Below, in pieces: positions 8,394 to 18,152 of a stretch of DNA of 64,000 nucleotides; the stretch's first letter is position 1; each line of letters begins with the position of its first letter. The DNA lies in assembly GCF_004361815.1 (NCBI RefSeq), contig NZ_SNWA01000002.1, positions 1,612,001-1,676,000 of the forward strand. The letters are read 5' to 3'. Under the pieces are notes generated by a model. The model searched no databases. It saw only the letters and a list, made by a program, of their open reading frames with translations, and was not told the origin of the DNA. A program made the position numbers and the translations under genes. The stretch comes from Paraburkholderia sp. BL10I2N1. Its GTDB lineage: Bacteria > Pseudomonadota > Gammaproteobacteria > Burkholderiales > Burkholderiaceae.

Positions 8394-10987
8394 GACGACA
8401 CCCGCGATGCCAGCGTATTCGCGTGGCTGAAATAACGGGCGCTGATCTCGTTGGCCGCGACCGCCACGAACGTATTGAGGTCGTTGCACAGGTCGATCAG
8501 TTCGAGATAGTCGCCGTCCGCGTCCGCCGAGCATAGCCGCTCGAGCGTCGGCAGCGTATCAACCGGCCGCATCAACGCGACGAACGTCTTGTGCCGCGAG
8601 TTGCCGGCCGCAACCGTGATCTCGTCGAGCTTCTTGCACAGGCGTTCGTATACGCCGTACAAGCCGCGAGGATTGGTCGGCTCGACCACCAGCAGGTCGA
8701 GCAGCGCAGGCAACTCAAAGCGCCCCGGATAAAGCGAGCGGTATGTCAGCGTGCTGTCGAAAAGTTGCAGCAGCAGATCGAAGCCCTCGGGCGTCGCCAG
8801 TTGCCTGCCCTCGGCGACGATGCGCAAGGTCGTCGTCATCGCCGAGATACGCTCGATGTGTCGCCCGACGAAGAGCAGTCGCCAAGCCTCGTCGCGCGTC
8901 ATCCGGTCACCCTGTGCGCCGCTGATCGCCGAAAGCTGCGTCGACAGATGTTCGAGCGCGTTCATCAGCGTCACGCGGTCGTAGCGGTCCCGGCGCCCCT
9001 CCTGCAAGGAGGTGAACGCAGGAGAAGGCGTCAACGTGGTCAGCGCGTCGCGGAAATCGTTGCGCGCCGCCACGATGGTGCGCCAGTGATCGCTCGACAG
9101 CCGGCCACGAATCTCGCCGCTCGCACGCGCCTGCGCGGCAAGATTCTGGCCGATACTGGCCGCGCCGGTATGCTCGTTGAGGTTCGCCACGAGGGTGCGT
9201 TCGAAAGCCTGCGGCGAGCGTTCGGGCAGCATGTCGACCGCCGGAACGAGGCCGCTTTGCAGCGCCAGTTCGACAAGCGTCGAAAACATCACATCGGCAT
9301 CGTTGTTTTCCAGCGAACCGAGTATCAGGCGCAAAAGCCGCACATTGTTTTCTGCGCGTTCGCCGTAGCGCCCCGACCAGAACAGGTTTTCCGCAGCGCG
9401 GCTCGATACCGTCCGATGTTTGCGGGCAAGATCGCCGGGTTTGATCGGCGAAGGCAGCAACGAGAAGGTCGAGAACGGCTGGCTCGACAACACCCAGGTA
9501 TCGACGCTGCTGCCGCCGAACTGCATCGACACGGTGGACTGCCGCTCGGCGGCAAGGCGCGTGAAACCGCCGGGCATCACATGCCACGCGCCGTTGAAGT
9601 CGGCAATCGCGAACACCCGCAGCACCGACGGGCGCCCGCCGATCCTGCCCTCTTCGTAGCGCGGTGTGCAGGAGTACGGAAGCGGCTGCTGGATCGTGAA
9701 CGCGTCGGGTGTCGTTTCGATGCGCTCGCGCCACGCGTCGAGCCGTTGCGGTCCGATCGCTACACCGGGCACCCCTTCGCGCTGTGCGTCGGGCCACGTG
9801 GGAATCAGAAAAGCGCTGTCCTGTTGCGCGAACGCATGGGCGCGCGCGGCATCTTCGCCGCACCACCACGTCGGCACGTCGGGCAACACCAGTTCTTCGT
9901 TCAGCAGCGCATCGGCGATGCCCGGCATGAAGCCATGCAACGCAGGCGATTCAGCGAAACCGGAACCCGGCACGTTCGACACCACCACGTTGCCTGCCCG
10001 CATCACCTGTAGCAGCCCCGGAATGCCAATCGTAGAGTCGGCCCGCAGTTCGACCGGATCGCAGAACGCATCGTCGAGCCGGCGCAGTACGACATGCACA
10101 CGCTCGAGTCCGCCGAGCGTCTTCAGATACAGCATGTCGTTGCGCACCGTCAGGTCCTTGCCTTCGACCAGCGTCACGCCCAGATAGCGCGCGAGAAAGG
10201 TGTGCTCGAAATAGGTTTCGCTGTACGGTCCCGGCGTCAGCAACGCGATATGCGGCGACCCGTCTTCACCTTCGTGCATCGTGTCGCGGGCCAGATTCGC
10301 AAGCGTTCCGACCAGTTGCGAAAACGACGGCGCGAGGCGGGACACGCGCATCTCGCGGAATGGCTCGGGGAACAGGCCCGACACGATGACACGGTTTTCC
10401 AGCGCGTAGCCGAGTCCCGACGGTGCTTCGGTGCGATGCGACATCACCGTCCAGCTGCCATTCGCGGCCCGTGCCAGATCGATTGCCACGAACTGCAGAT
10501 ACTGGCCGCCAGGCGGCGTGTAGCCCTTCACCGGACGCAGATAGCCGGGATGGCCGAACACCAGCGCCGGCGGCAACAGGCCTCGTTTCAGCAACGTCTG
10601 CGGGCCGTAGATATCGGCGACGATCGCGTTCAGCAGATGCGCGCGCTGCGTCACACCACGCTCGATTTCCGCCCACTCGTCCTCGTCGATCAGGAACGGC
10701 AGCAGATCGAGCGCCCACGCGCGCGATTCGCCCTTGTCTGCGTAGACGTTGTAGCTGATGTCGTTATCGCGGATCTGCTGCGCGACCGACGCCACGTCGA
10801 GATCGAGACCCGCAATGCCGTCTTCGCCCAGCAGTTCGAAAAACCGCCGCCATGGCTCGCGCAACGCGCCGTCCGCGTCGCGCAACTCGTCCCAGTGGCC
10901 CTCGCGTGCAGGCAGGGCGCGCAGCACCGCTAGCGCGTCGGCGAGGCCTGCGGTGGGCTCGAAGGGAAAAGTCGATTGAAAGGCCAA
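8390..10987 (-). CDS. Circularly permuted ATP-grasp / alpha-E fusion protein
   Basis: An 865-residue fusion. The first ~500 residues match the circularly permuted type 2 ATP-grasp family (former DUF404/DUF407), with conserved stretches such as NDISYNVYADKG, PGPYSETYFEH and VVSNVPGSGFAESP. From about residue 540 (RAAENLFWSGRYGERAEN) the alpha-helical alpha-E domain (former DUF403) begins. In many genomes these are two separate genes. ATP-grasp enzymes form peptide-like bonds using ATP, so a peptide ligase role is predicted but unproven. The only credible start is a TTG at 10987, because a stop codon lies 12 bases upstream and no in-frame ATG or GTG intervenes. It is 25 bases after the large transglutaminase gene. 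Confidence 0.9.
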   Translation of the reverse strand: MAFQSTFPFEPTAGLADALAVLRALPAREGHWDELRDADGALREPWRRFFELLGEDGIAGLDLDVASVAQQIRDNDISYNVYADKGESRAWALDLLPFLIDEDEWAEIERGVTQRAHLLNAIVADIYGPQTLLKRGLLPPALVFGHPGYLRPVKGYTPPGGQYLQFVAIDLARAANGSWTVMSHRTEAPSGLGYALENRVIVSGLFPEPFREMRVSRLAPSFSQLVGTLANLARDTMHEGEDGSPHIALLTPGPYSETYFEHTFLARYLGVTLVEGKDLTVRNDMLYLKTLGGLERVHVVLRRLDDAFCDPVELRADSTIGIPGLLQVMRAGNVVVSNVPGSGFAESPALHGFMPGIADALLNEELVLPDVPTWWCGEDAARAHAFAQQDSAFLIPTWPDAQREGVPGVAIGPQRLDAWRERIETTPDAFTIQQPLPYSCTPRYEEGRIGGRPSVLRVFAIADFNGAWHVMPGGFTRLAAERQSTVSMQFGGSSVDTWVLSSQPFSTFSLLPSPIKPGDLARKHRTVSSRAAENLFWSGRYGERAENNVRLLRLILGSLENNDADVMFSTLVELALQSGLVPAVDMLPERSPQAFERTLVANLNEHTGAASIGQNLAAQARASGEIRGRLSSDHWRTIVAARNDFRDALTTLTPSPAFTSLQEGRRDRYDRVTLMNALEHLSTQLSAISGAQGDRMTRDEAWRLLFVGRHIERISAMTTTLRIVAEGRQLATPEGFDLLLQLFDSTLTYRSLYPGRFELPALLDLLVVEPTNPRGLYGVYERLCKKLDEITVAAGNSRHKTFVALMRPVDTLPTLERLCSADADGDYLELIDLCNDLNTFVAVAANEISARYFSHANTLASRVSS

Positions 10988-11012
10988 GGTCGTATGAAGT
11001 TAACTGTTCGAT

Positions 11013-14000
11013 TCACCAGTAACGCAGATCCAGCGTGAACGGAAACTCCAGGCTGCGTTGCGGCACTTCGACGGCGAGCGGCCCAGGTGTATGGCCGATC
11101 GTGAAGAAGCGCGAGCGCCGCCGGCTCTCGGCTTCGTACGCGTTCACCGGGAACGTCTGGTAGCTGCGTCCACCCGGATGAGCGACATGATACTGGCATC
11201 CGGCGATCGAACGGCCCGTCCATGTATCGACGAGGTCGAAAGTCAGCGGCGCATCCACGCCTATGGTAGGGTGCAGCGCCGACGGCTGCGACCATGCGCG
11301 GAACCGCACACCCGCAACGTGTTCGCTGGTCCGGCCGGTCGGCTGCATCGGCAGCGGGACCCCGTTGACCGTCACCACATGGCGGTTATCGTTCAGACCG
11401 AGCGCCCGCACCTCGACCCGCTCCACCGACGAATCCACGTAGCGCACTGTCCCGCCGGGCGCGCCCTCTTCGCCCATCACGTGCCACGGTTCGAGCGCGC
11501 TGCGTATCGTCAGCGCAATGCCGTTCGTTGTGATCTCGCCGACCAGCGGGAAACGGAATTCGTAGTGCGGCGCGAACCACGCCCGATCGAACGCGTAGCC
11601 TGCTTCGGCGAGATCGGCGAGCACGTCGTCGAAATCCATCTGCACGAAGCTGCCGAGCAGGAAACGGTCGTGCAGTTCCGGGCCCCAGCGCGTGAGACGC
11701 GTCGTGTACGGCGTTTTCCAGAAACTCGCGACGAGCGCCCGCAGCAGCAGTTGCTGCACGAGACTCATGCGCGCATGCGGCGGCATTTCGAAGCCGCGCA
11801 GCTCCAGCAGGCCAAGGCGGCCGGTTGGACCGTCGGGCGAATACAGCTTGTCGATGCAGAACTCGGCGCGGTGCGTGTTGCCGGTGACGTCGATCAGGAT
11901 ATTGCGCAGCGTCCGGTCGACCAGCCACGACGGCAACTGCCCGCCATTGCGTCCGCCGAGCCGGTCGATCTGACGTTGCAGTTCGAGGAAAGCCAGTTCC
12001 AGTTCATAGACCTGATCGTTGCGCGCTTCGTCGACGCGCGGCGCCTGGCTCGTCGGTCCGATAAAAAGACCGGAGAACAGGTACGACAGCGACGGATGGT
12101 TGTGCCAGTAAGCGATCAGGCTCGCCAGCAGGTCGGGCCGGCGCAGGAACGGACTGTCGGCGGGCGTGGCGCCCCCCAGCACGAAGTGATTGCCGCCGCC
12201 TGTGCCGGTGTGGCGGCCGTCGAGCATGAACTTCTCGGTCGACAGATACGACTCGTGCGCCGACTGATAAAGATATTCGGTGTGATCGACCAGTTGCTCC
12301 CAGTTGGAAGCCGGGTGGATGTTCACTTCGATCACGCCCGGGTCGGGCGTCACCTGCAGCATCTTCAGGCGTGGATCGCGCGGCGGCGGATAGCCTTCGA
12401 TGATCACCTTCATCTGCAGCTCGGCCGCCGTCGCCTCGACTGCGGCGACCAGGTCGAGATAGTCGTCCAGCTCGGTCAAAGGCGGCATGAATACATGAAG
12501 CAGCGTGCGGCCGCTGCCAAAGTTTTTGGTCTCCACCTTCGGGCCAGCCGCGCGCGCCGGGTCGCGGGCTTCGACGCACAGCGCTGTGCGTGTGATCCAG
12601 CTTGCCGATTCGCCGCGTTCGGGCATGCGTTCCGCCGCGCTCGCCCAGGCTGCGCCCGGGTCGCCACGGCCGGCGCGATCGCCGGCCATTCCGCCGCCGG
12701 TACCTGTCACCCCGCCCTCTTCACGAAACGCGGCTTTCGAAGCCGCACCGCCCGCGTCGTACTGCATCCGCAACTGCGCCGCCGAGCGCAACGGCGCAGG
12801 CGGCGCAAACGGATCGTGGGCGTGCTGCCACGGATAGTCGGTCTTCGACACCCACGGCAGCGATTCGAGCGGCAGCCGGTAGCCCATCGGCGAATCGCCG
12901 GGTATCAGGAACATGCGCTCGTCGCGAAAGAACCACGCGCCGCTCACCCACTTTGGCCCCTGCAACGGCGTGCGGTCCGAGCGCGACAGCGGCAACACAT
13001 AACCCGTGACGCTCGCGAGGCCCGCATCGAACACGCGACGCAAACGCGCGCGCTCCAGTTCGTCGTCGAGCTTCGATTCGAACGGATCGACGTTCACCGG
13101 CAGGCGGCGTTCGCGCCACAAGTAGTAGAACGTGTCCTCGTAGCCGGGCTGGATGGTTCTGGTATCGAGCGCCAGCTTGCCAGCCAGATGCTGGATGAAG
13201 CGCTGCGCATCTTCGGCGGTATAGCGGCCGGGGTCGCGCTCGTCGGCGAAAAGCGACGGGTCGTGCCAGCACGGCTCGCCGTCCGCCCGCCAGTAAAGCG
13301 ACATCGCCCAGCGCGGCAACTGCTCGCCCGGGTACCACTTGCCCTGCCCGATGTGCATAAAGCCGTTCGCGCCGTAGCGCGTGCGCAGCTTGTCCATCAG
13401 CGCGACCGCATAGCCGCGCTTGGTCGGCCCGAGCGCGTCGGTGTTCCATTCGGCGGCGTCACGGTCCCGCACGGCAACGAAGGTCGGCTCGCCGCCCATC
13501 GTCAGGCGCACGTCCATGTCGGCCAGATGCTGGTCGACCCGCTCACCCATCTCCACGACCTCGGACCAGACTTCCTCCGTGTAGGGCTTCGTCACGCGCG
13601 GCGTTTCAAGCACGCGCTGGATCGTCATCGTGTGCTCGAATTCGACCTCGGATTCGTCGACGGCGCCCGAAATCGGCGCCGCGCTGCCTGGCTCCGGCGT
13701 GCAGGCGACCGGAATATGGCCTTCGCCGGCCAGCAGGCCGGAGGTCGGATCGAAGCCGATCCAGCCCGCGCCCGGCAGGTAGACCTCGCACCACGCGTGC
13801 AGGTCGGTGAAATCGACTTCCGTGCCGCTCGGGCCGTCGAGCGATTTGGTGTCGGGCGCGAGCTGCAGCAGGTAACCGGACACGAAACGCGCCGCCAGAC
13901 CCAGCTGGCGCAGCGTCTCCACCAGCAGCCAGCCCGAATCACGACAGGAACCGGAAGCGTTGACGAGCGTTTCCTCCGGGGTCTGCACGCCCGGCTCCAT

Positions 14001-14483
14001 CCGGATCAGATAGCGGATCTCGCGCTGCAGACGCTGGTTCAGGTCGACGAGGAAATCGGCCGTGATGCGCGGCGTCCGGTCGATGCTCGCCACAAACTCC
14101 GCAAAACGCGGCGTCAGCTCGGGCTTCACCAGGTACGGCGCGAGTTCGCGCGCGAGACCCGGCGCATACTCGAACGGGAATTTCTCGGCGGACGGCTCGA
14201 GGAAAAAATCGAACGGGTTGTAGACCGCCATCTCCGCGACAAGATCGACCGTTACCTTGAACTCGCGCGTTTTCTCGGGAAACACGAGCCGCGCCTGATA
14301 ATTGGCGAACGCGTCCTGCTGCCAGTTGATGAAGTGCTCCGTCGGCTCGACACGCATCGAATACGACAGAATCGGCGTGCGGCAATGCGGTGCGGGCCGC
14401 AGGCGAACCACCTGGGGGGACAGCCCGACCGGACGGTCGTAGCGGTAATGTGTGACATGGGTCAACGCGGCACGTATGGACAC
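11013..14483 (-). CDS. Large transglutaminase-like / DUF2126 protein
   Basis: A 1156-residue protein with a transglutaminase N-region, a transglutaminase core with triad C180 (NASGSCRDSGW), H229 (DLHAWCEVYL) and D245 (GFDPTSG), and then a long DUF2126 region to the C-terminus (for example LTMGGEPTFV and GTGGGNHFVLGG). A GTG start at 14483 is chosen because CAGGAG lies exactly 6 bases upstream and family members usually begin at this SIRAALTHVTHYRYD segment. The frame also continues to an ATG at 14531. It heads the three-gene unit with the ATP-grasp/alpha-E fusion and the short transglutaminase. The whole unit is conserved but its product is unknown. Confidence 0.92.
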   Translation of the reverse strand: MSIRAALTHVTHYRYDRPVGLSPQVVRLRPAPHCRTPILSYSMRVEPTEHFINWQQDAFANYQARLVFPEKTREFKVTVDLVAEMAVYNPFDFFLEPSAEKFPFEYAPGLARELAPYLVKPELTPRFAEFVASIDRTPRITADFLVDLNQRLQREIRYLIRMEPGVQTPEETLVNASGSCRDSGWLLVETLRQLGLAARFVSGYLLQLAPDTKSLDGPSGTEVDFTDLHAWCEVYLPGAGWIGFDPTSGLLAGEGHIPVACTPEPGSAAPISGAVDESEVEFEHTMTIQRVLETPRVTKPYTEEVWSEVVEMGERVDQHLADMDVRLTMGGEPTFVAVRDRDAAEWNTDALGPTKRGYAVALMDKLRTRYGANGFMHIGQGKWYPGEQLPRWAMSLYWRADGEPCWHDPSLFADERDPGRYTAEDAQRFIQHLAGKLALDTRTIQPGYEDTFYYLWRERRLPVNVDPFESKLDDELERARLRRVFDAGLASVTGYVLPLSRSDRTPLQGPKWVSGAWFFRDERMFLIPGDSPMGYRLPLESLPWVSKTDYPWQHAHDPFAPPAPLRSAAQLRMQYDAGGAASKAAFREEGGVTGTGGGMAGDRAGRGDPGAAWASAAERMPERGESASWITRTALCVEARDPARAAGPKVETKNFGSGRTLLHVFMPPLTELDDYLDLVAAVEATAAELQMKVIIEGYPPPRDPRLKMLQVTPDPGVIEVNIHPASNWEQLVDHTEYLYQSAHESYLSTEKFMLDGRHTGTGGGNHFVLGGATPADSPFLRRPDLLASLIAYWHNHPSLSYLFSGLFIGPTSQAPRVDEARNDQVYELELAFLELQRQIDRLGGRNGGQLPSWLVDRTLRNILIDVTGNTHRAEFCIDKLYSPDGPTGRLGLLELRGFEMPPHARMSLVQQLLLRALVASFWKTPYTTRLTRWGPELHDRFLLGSFVQMDFDDVLADLAEAGYAFDRAWFAPHYEFRFPLVGEITTNGIALTIRSALEPWHVMGEEGAPGGTVRYVDSSVERVEVRALGLNDNRHVVTVNGVPLPMQPTGRTSEHVAGVRFRAWSQPSALHPTIGVDAPLTFDLVDTWTGRSIAGCQYHVAHPGGRSYQTFPVNAYEAESRRRSRFFTIGHTPGPLAVEVPQRSLEFPFTLDLRYW

Positions 14484-14803
14484 ACCGGACTCCTGCGCAA
14501 AGGATGGCAGCCGCCAAAAAGCAAGCTTCATGCCGTTTGTTTCGAGACCTCGCCGCCCCGCCAGTCAAGGCGGTCCGGCGAACCAGACCAGATTCGAGCG
14601 ATGCGGCCGGCGCTTTTGCGTCCCACGCACCAAACCGGCGCAGCGCTCATGCCCCATCATGCACATAATGCGTGAGAAAGAAATGTCCGGCGACAACTGC
14701 GGCATGGAGATTGCTGAAGCGCTCCGGCACCCGGCGCGCAGACCGTGACATCCACCCTGTCGCCCGCGCGTGGTGCAGCCTCTTCACCTCCTCAGCGAAA
14801 ACG

Positions 14804-15898
14804 ATGAAAACTTTCCATTGCAACCGGTGCGCGCAGTTCGTGTTCTTCGAGAACGTGCTGTGCGAACGCTGCGACGCGCTGCTCGGCTATGTGCCGGAAC
14901 TCGCTGAAATCAGCGCCTTCGAAGACGCGGGTGATGGCCAGTGGCGCAGCCTGCATCCACGCGCCGATGGCGCGTTGTACCGGCAGTGCCACAACTTCGA
15001 AGTGGAGGAAGTCTGCAACTGGATGATCCCGGCAGACTCGCCCGACACGCTGTGCGCCGCCTGCCAGCTGACCTGCAGGATCCCCAACCTGAGCGCGCCC
15101 GAGAACCGGCTGTACTGGTATCGCCTCGAAACGGCCAAGCGGCGCCTGCTCTATACGCTCGCTGCGCTCGGGCTGACAGTCGAATCGCGGCAAACCGATC
15201 CGGAGCATGGTCTGGAATTCGAGTTTCTGGAAGACGGCGGCGATGGCGCAAAGGTCATGACCGGCCATGACAACGGCCTCATCACCCTGAACATCGCCGA
15301 AGCCGACGACGCGTACCGCGAGCGCGTGCGCACTTCGATGGGCGAACCGTACCGGACGCTGCTCGGCCATTTCCGGCACGAGAGCGGTCATTACTTTTTC
15401 GACCGTCTGGTGGCCGACACCCGTTGGGTCAAGCTGTTTCGCAAGCAGTTCGGCGACGAACGGGCGGACTATGCCGAGTCGCTCGACGCCTATTACCGCG
15501 ACGGTCCACCCGCCGACTGGGCGGAACGGTCGATCAGTGCGTACGCCACGATGCATCCCTGGGAAGACTGGGCGGAAACCTGGGCGCACTACCTGCTGAT
15601 CATCGACGCGCTCGACACCGCCGCGTCGTACAACCTCGCGTTGCTGCCCGACAGCCCGGACCAACCCAGGCTGACCGACCTCACGCCCGTCGAGGAAACG
15701 AGCTTCGATAACCTGATGAAGCGCTGGTTTCCGCTGACCAACGTGCTGAACAGCCTGAACCGCAGCGTCGGCGTGGCCGATGGTTATCCGTTCGCGCTGG
15801 CGACGCCCGTCATCGACAAGCTGCGCTTCGTGCACCGCGTCATCGCGGCATCGGCGGCGAAACAAGCGGCGCCCAAAGAAAAGGCCGCTTCCATCTGA
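14804..15898 (+). CDS. Zinc-ribbon putative metallopeptidase (Peptidase_Mx type)
   Basis: A 364-residue cytoplasmic protein with no signal peptide. It begins with a zinc ribbon (C6, C9, C20, C23); a second cysteine cluster lies at C84, C87 and C91. The zincin-like motif HESGH (H192, E193, H196) sits in a region typical of the putative zinc-binding metallo-peptidase family PF15887. It is divergent from the large transglutaminase gene with about 320 bases between the two starts, which suggests shared regulation and a related peptide-handling role. Its substrate is unknown. The start is the ATG before KTFHCNRC, because the ribbon begins there. Confidence 0.87.
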   Translation: MKTFHCNRCAQFVFFENVLCERCDALLGYVPELAEISAFEDAGDGQWRSLHPRADGALYRQCHNFEVEEVCNWMIPADSPDTLCAACQLTCRIPNLSAPENRLYWYRLETAKRRLLYTLAALGLTVESRQTDPEHGLEFEFLEDGGDGAKVMTGHDNGLITLNIAEADDAYRERVRTSMGEPYRTLLGHFRHESGHYFFDRLVADTRWVKLFRKQFGDERADYAESLDAYYRDGPPADWAERSISAYATMHPWEDWAETWAHYLLIIDALDTAASYNLALLPDSPDQPRLTDLTPVEETSFDNLMKRWFPLTNVLNSLNRSVGVADGYPFALATPVIDKLRFVHRVIAASAAKQAAPKEKAASI

Positions 15899-15909
15899 CT
15901 GGAGCGGCC
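15883..15909 (-). terminator. Intrinsic terminator of the phasin gene
   Basis: GGCCGCTTCCA pairs with TGGAGCGGCC (one bulged base) around a 6-base loop. Read on the minus strand, the stem is followed by TTTTCTTT, so it suits the phasin transcript coming from the right. It overlaps the last codons of the convergent metallopeptidase gene. Confidence 0.6.
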
Positions 15910-15932
15910 CTGGCCGGCATGAACGGGCGCGG

Positions 15933-16355
15933 CTATTTCTTCTGTTGCAGAAGCGCCCTCAACTCTTCGACATTTTCCTCGACGCGTTTCTGGATGACCG
16001 CGTACGACTCGGCCTGCGACTGATAGGCGGCCTGCGCAAGCTGCTGCATGTTGGCGAGCGCCTTATGCAACGTCTGCTGAACAAGCTCGGCAGCCTGTGG
16101 GGACGCCACACCGCCTGAACTCGACATCTGGCTGGCAAGCGCCTGCAGTTCGCCCAGCGTCGTGCGCAACATCTCGGCCTGCTTCTGCGCGAGCGACTGC
16201 ATGCCCTGGAAGGCGGTCTGGTTCGCCGCGACCAGCGCTTCGACGTCCTTGCGCCGCGCTTCCATGATGGCGGGCACGTCGAAGCCGGGCAGCTTGAACT
16301 GCTCGAGCATTTTGGTGAAATCGCCAAACGGATTGGCGGCGTCAGGTTTTTCCAT
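15933..16355 (-). CDS. phaP: Phasin family protein
   Basis: A 140-residue, Ala/Gln/Glu-rich, mostly helical protein with the phasin_2 layout: a short N-terminal segment (PFGDFTKMLEQFKLPGFDV) followed by amphipathic helices around ARRKDVEALVAANQTAFQGM. Phasins coat polyhydroxyalkanoate granules and control their number and size. The start at 16355 has a strong GGGAGGA site 8 bases upstream; the frame extends further but without support. No polymerase or depolymerase gene is adjacent, so it is a lone accessory phasin. Confidence 0.85.
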   Translation of the reverse strand: MEKPDAANPFGDFTKMLEQFKLPGFDVPAIMEARRKDVEALVAANQTAFQGMQSLAQKQAEMLRTTLGELQALASQMSSSGGVASPQAAELVQQTLHKALANMQQLAQAAYQSQAESYAVIQKRVEENVEELRALLQQKK

Positions 16356-16697
16356 GCTAGATCCTCCCGAGATTGCGAACACACAGCCGTGCGCGTGGAA
16401 AGGCTGTCTGGTCCTTCTTTGCGCGTCGGCCAACCCTGGTGGCGCCACACTGCCCGCCCTGCTCGTTTAGACACAGCGCTTGCTGAATCCCGGCGGCGCG
16501 TTCCTGGATCATGCGCTTTCTGTCCGCATTGCGCCAGCCAGCGATGCCCACGCAGGGGCGATCTGCCGACCGGGTTGAGCGACGCATCCGTGACGCAATG
16601 CACTATCCTCTCTACGAGAAAGCCGGTTGCCCCAACCGGTATAACCGATGCGCCGGATGCAAAACGCATCAGCGGCGCCGCACAGAGGGCCTCATCG
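16356..16697. other. Intergenic region between phasin and P450 genes
   Basis: No convincing gene is seen in these 342 bases. The stretch holds the divergent upstream regions of the phasin and P450 genes and the perfect inverted repeat at 16623-16639. Confidence 0.6.
16623..16639. repeat. Perfect inverted repeat upstream of the P450 gene
   Basis: CCGGTTGCCCCAACCGG has 7-bp perfect arms around CCC and lies 58 bases before the P450 start codon. It could be a dimeric repressor site or a short RNA hairpin; no T run follows. Confidence 0.5.
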
Positions 16698-18125
16698 ATG
16701 GAAGCAGCGACGAATAGGGCAACCACCGCCCGGCGGACGATCGCCGACCTGCCGAGTCCGAAAGGATTACCGTTTCTCGGCAACCTGCATCAGCTAGTGC
16801 CGGAAAGACTTCATTTGATCCTGGAAAAATGGGCCGAAGAACTGGGCACGCCCTATCGGTTCCAGTTCGCCGGCTCGCCGGTGATCGTCTGGACGGATAC
16901 CGAACTCGTCCAGAGCATCATGCGCGAGCGGCCGCACCGCTATCGCCGCTATTCGACGCTGGAATCGGTGCTGGAAGAGATCGGCGCAAACGGTCTCTTT
17001 TCCGCCGAGGGCGCGGTCTGGGAACCGCAACGCCGGCTGGTCATGCAGGCGCTGTCGATTCCGCATATCAAGGCGTTCTACCCGGCGTTGAGCGTGATCA
17101 CCGAGCGGCTGCATGCGCGCTGGTCGCGCGCCGCCGCGCAGGGCAAGGTCATGCAAATGACGGAAGAACTCAAGCGCTATACCGTCGACGTCACGAGCGC
17201 ACTCGCATTCGGGGAAGATCCCCGTACGCTGGACAAGGACAGCGGCGTCATCCAGGAACAGCTGGCGGCGATCCTGCCGATGGTGATGACGCGCATCAAC
17301 ACGCCTTTCCCTTACTGGCGCTACGTCAGGTTGCCGCGCGACCGGCGCTTCGATCGCGCGCTCACCGAAGTGCACCGTTATGTGCGTCAGATGATGGAGC
17401 GTGCCCGGCAACGCATGCGCGACGATCCGTCGGAGACGCCGCGCCATCTGCTCGAAGCCATGCTGGCCATGCGCGACGCGCCCGATTCCGGCATCACCGA
17501 CGACCAGGTGGCCGCCAATGTGCTGACGCTGCTGCTGGCCGGCGAGGACACGACCGCCAATTCAATCGCGTGGACGCTGCTGTATCTCGCCACCGACCAG
17601 CCGCTGCAACAGCGCCTCGCCGAACAGGCGCGAAGTGCGCTGGGCGCGTCGCCGGTGTGCCCGGACTACGCCACGCTGAAAGAGCTGGATCTGTTCGAGG
17701 CGCTCTGCACTGAAACGGGCCGGCTACGACCCGTGGCGGCCATCCAGTCGTTCGAACCGCTGGAAGATGTGTGTCTGCAGGATGTCATGCTGCCGGCCGG
17801 CACGAAGATGTTCTTCCTGAACCGTCCCGCGATGCTCGATGCCCGCAATTTCGTCGAGCCGCTCAGCTACGACCCGGACCGCTGGCTGCACCAGCGCGAC
17901 CCGTCGCGCGGCGCGCACGAAACGCGCGCTTACCTGCAGTTCGGCGGCGGCCCGCGGGTCTGTCCTGGGCGGCATCTGGCCAGCGTGGAAATGCGCCTCG
18001 TGCTGTCGATGCTGATGGCGAACTTCACCGTGGAACTGGCGGTCGATCCGGGCACCATCAAGGAAGTTTCAGCCTTTACGATGGTGCCCAGTTCGATGCC
18101 GGTCAGGCTGGCGATAAGGCCCTAG
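16698..18125 (+). CDS. Cytochrome P450
   Basis: A 475-residue P450 with all core motifs: the I-helix oxygen-activation block AGEDTT (281-286), the K-helix ExxR (E339-R342) and the heme loop FGGGPRVCPGRHLA with axial C422. No N-terminal membrane anchor is present, so it should be soluble. The loop and the AGEDTT block resemble class II/CYP102-like fatty-acid or terpenoid hydroxylases more than CYP101 types, but the substrate is not predictable. No ferredoxin or reductase gene is adjacent, so electrons must come from elsewhere. The start at 16698 begins MEAATNRATT ahead of the proline-rich LPSPKGLPFLGNL hinge. Confidence 0.93.
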   Translation: MEAATNRATTARRTIADLPSPKGLPFLGNLHQLVPERLHLILEKWAEELGTPYRFQFAGSPVIVWTDTELVQSIMRERPHRYRRYSTLESVLEEIGANGLFSAEGAVWEPQRRLVMQALSIPHIKAFYPALSVITERLHARWSRAAAQGKVMQMTEELKRYTVDVTSALAFGEDPRTLDKDSGVIQEQLAAILPMVMTRINTPFPYWRYVRLPRDRRFDRALTEVHRYVRQMMERARQRMRDDPSETPRHLLEAMLAMRDAPDSGITDDQVAANVLTLLLAGEDTTANSIAWTLLYLATDQPLQQRLAEQARSALGASPVCPDYATLKELDLFEALCTETGRLRPVAAIQSFEPLEDVCLQDVMLPAGTKMFFLNRPAMLDARNFVEPLSYDPDRWLHQRDPSRGAHETRAYLQFGGGPRVCPGRHLASVEMRLVLSMLMANFTVELAVDPGTIKEVSAFTMVPSSMPVRLAIRP

Positions 18126-18152
18126 CCTGCGGGCCCTCGCCGCTTCCGGGTG

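Noticed and set aside
11058..14675. Plus-strand open frame of over 1200 codons antisense to the large transglutaminase gene
   Set aside because: It mirrors the GC-rich coding strand, is full of Arg/His/Gln runs and shows no domain; the minus-strand gene has clear catalytic motifs.
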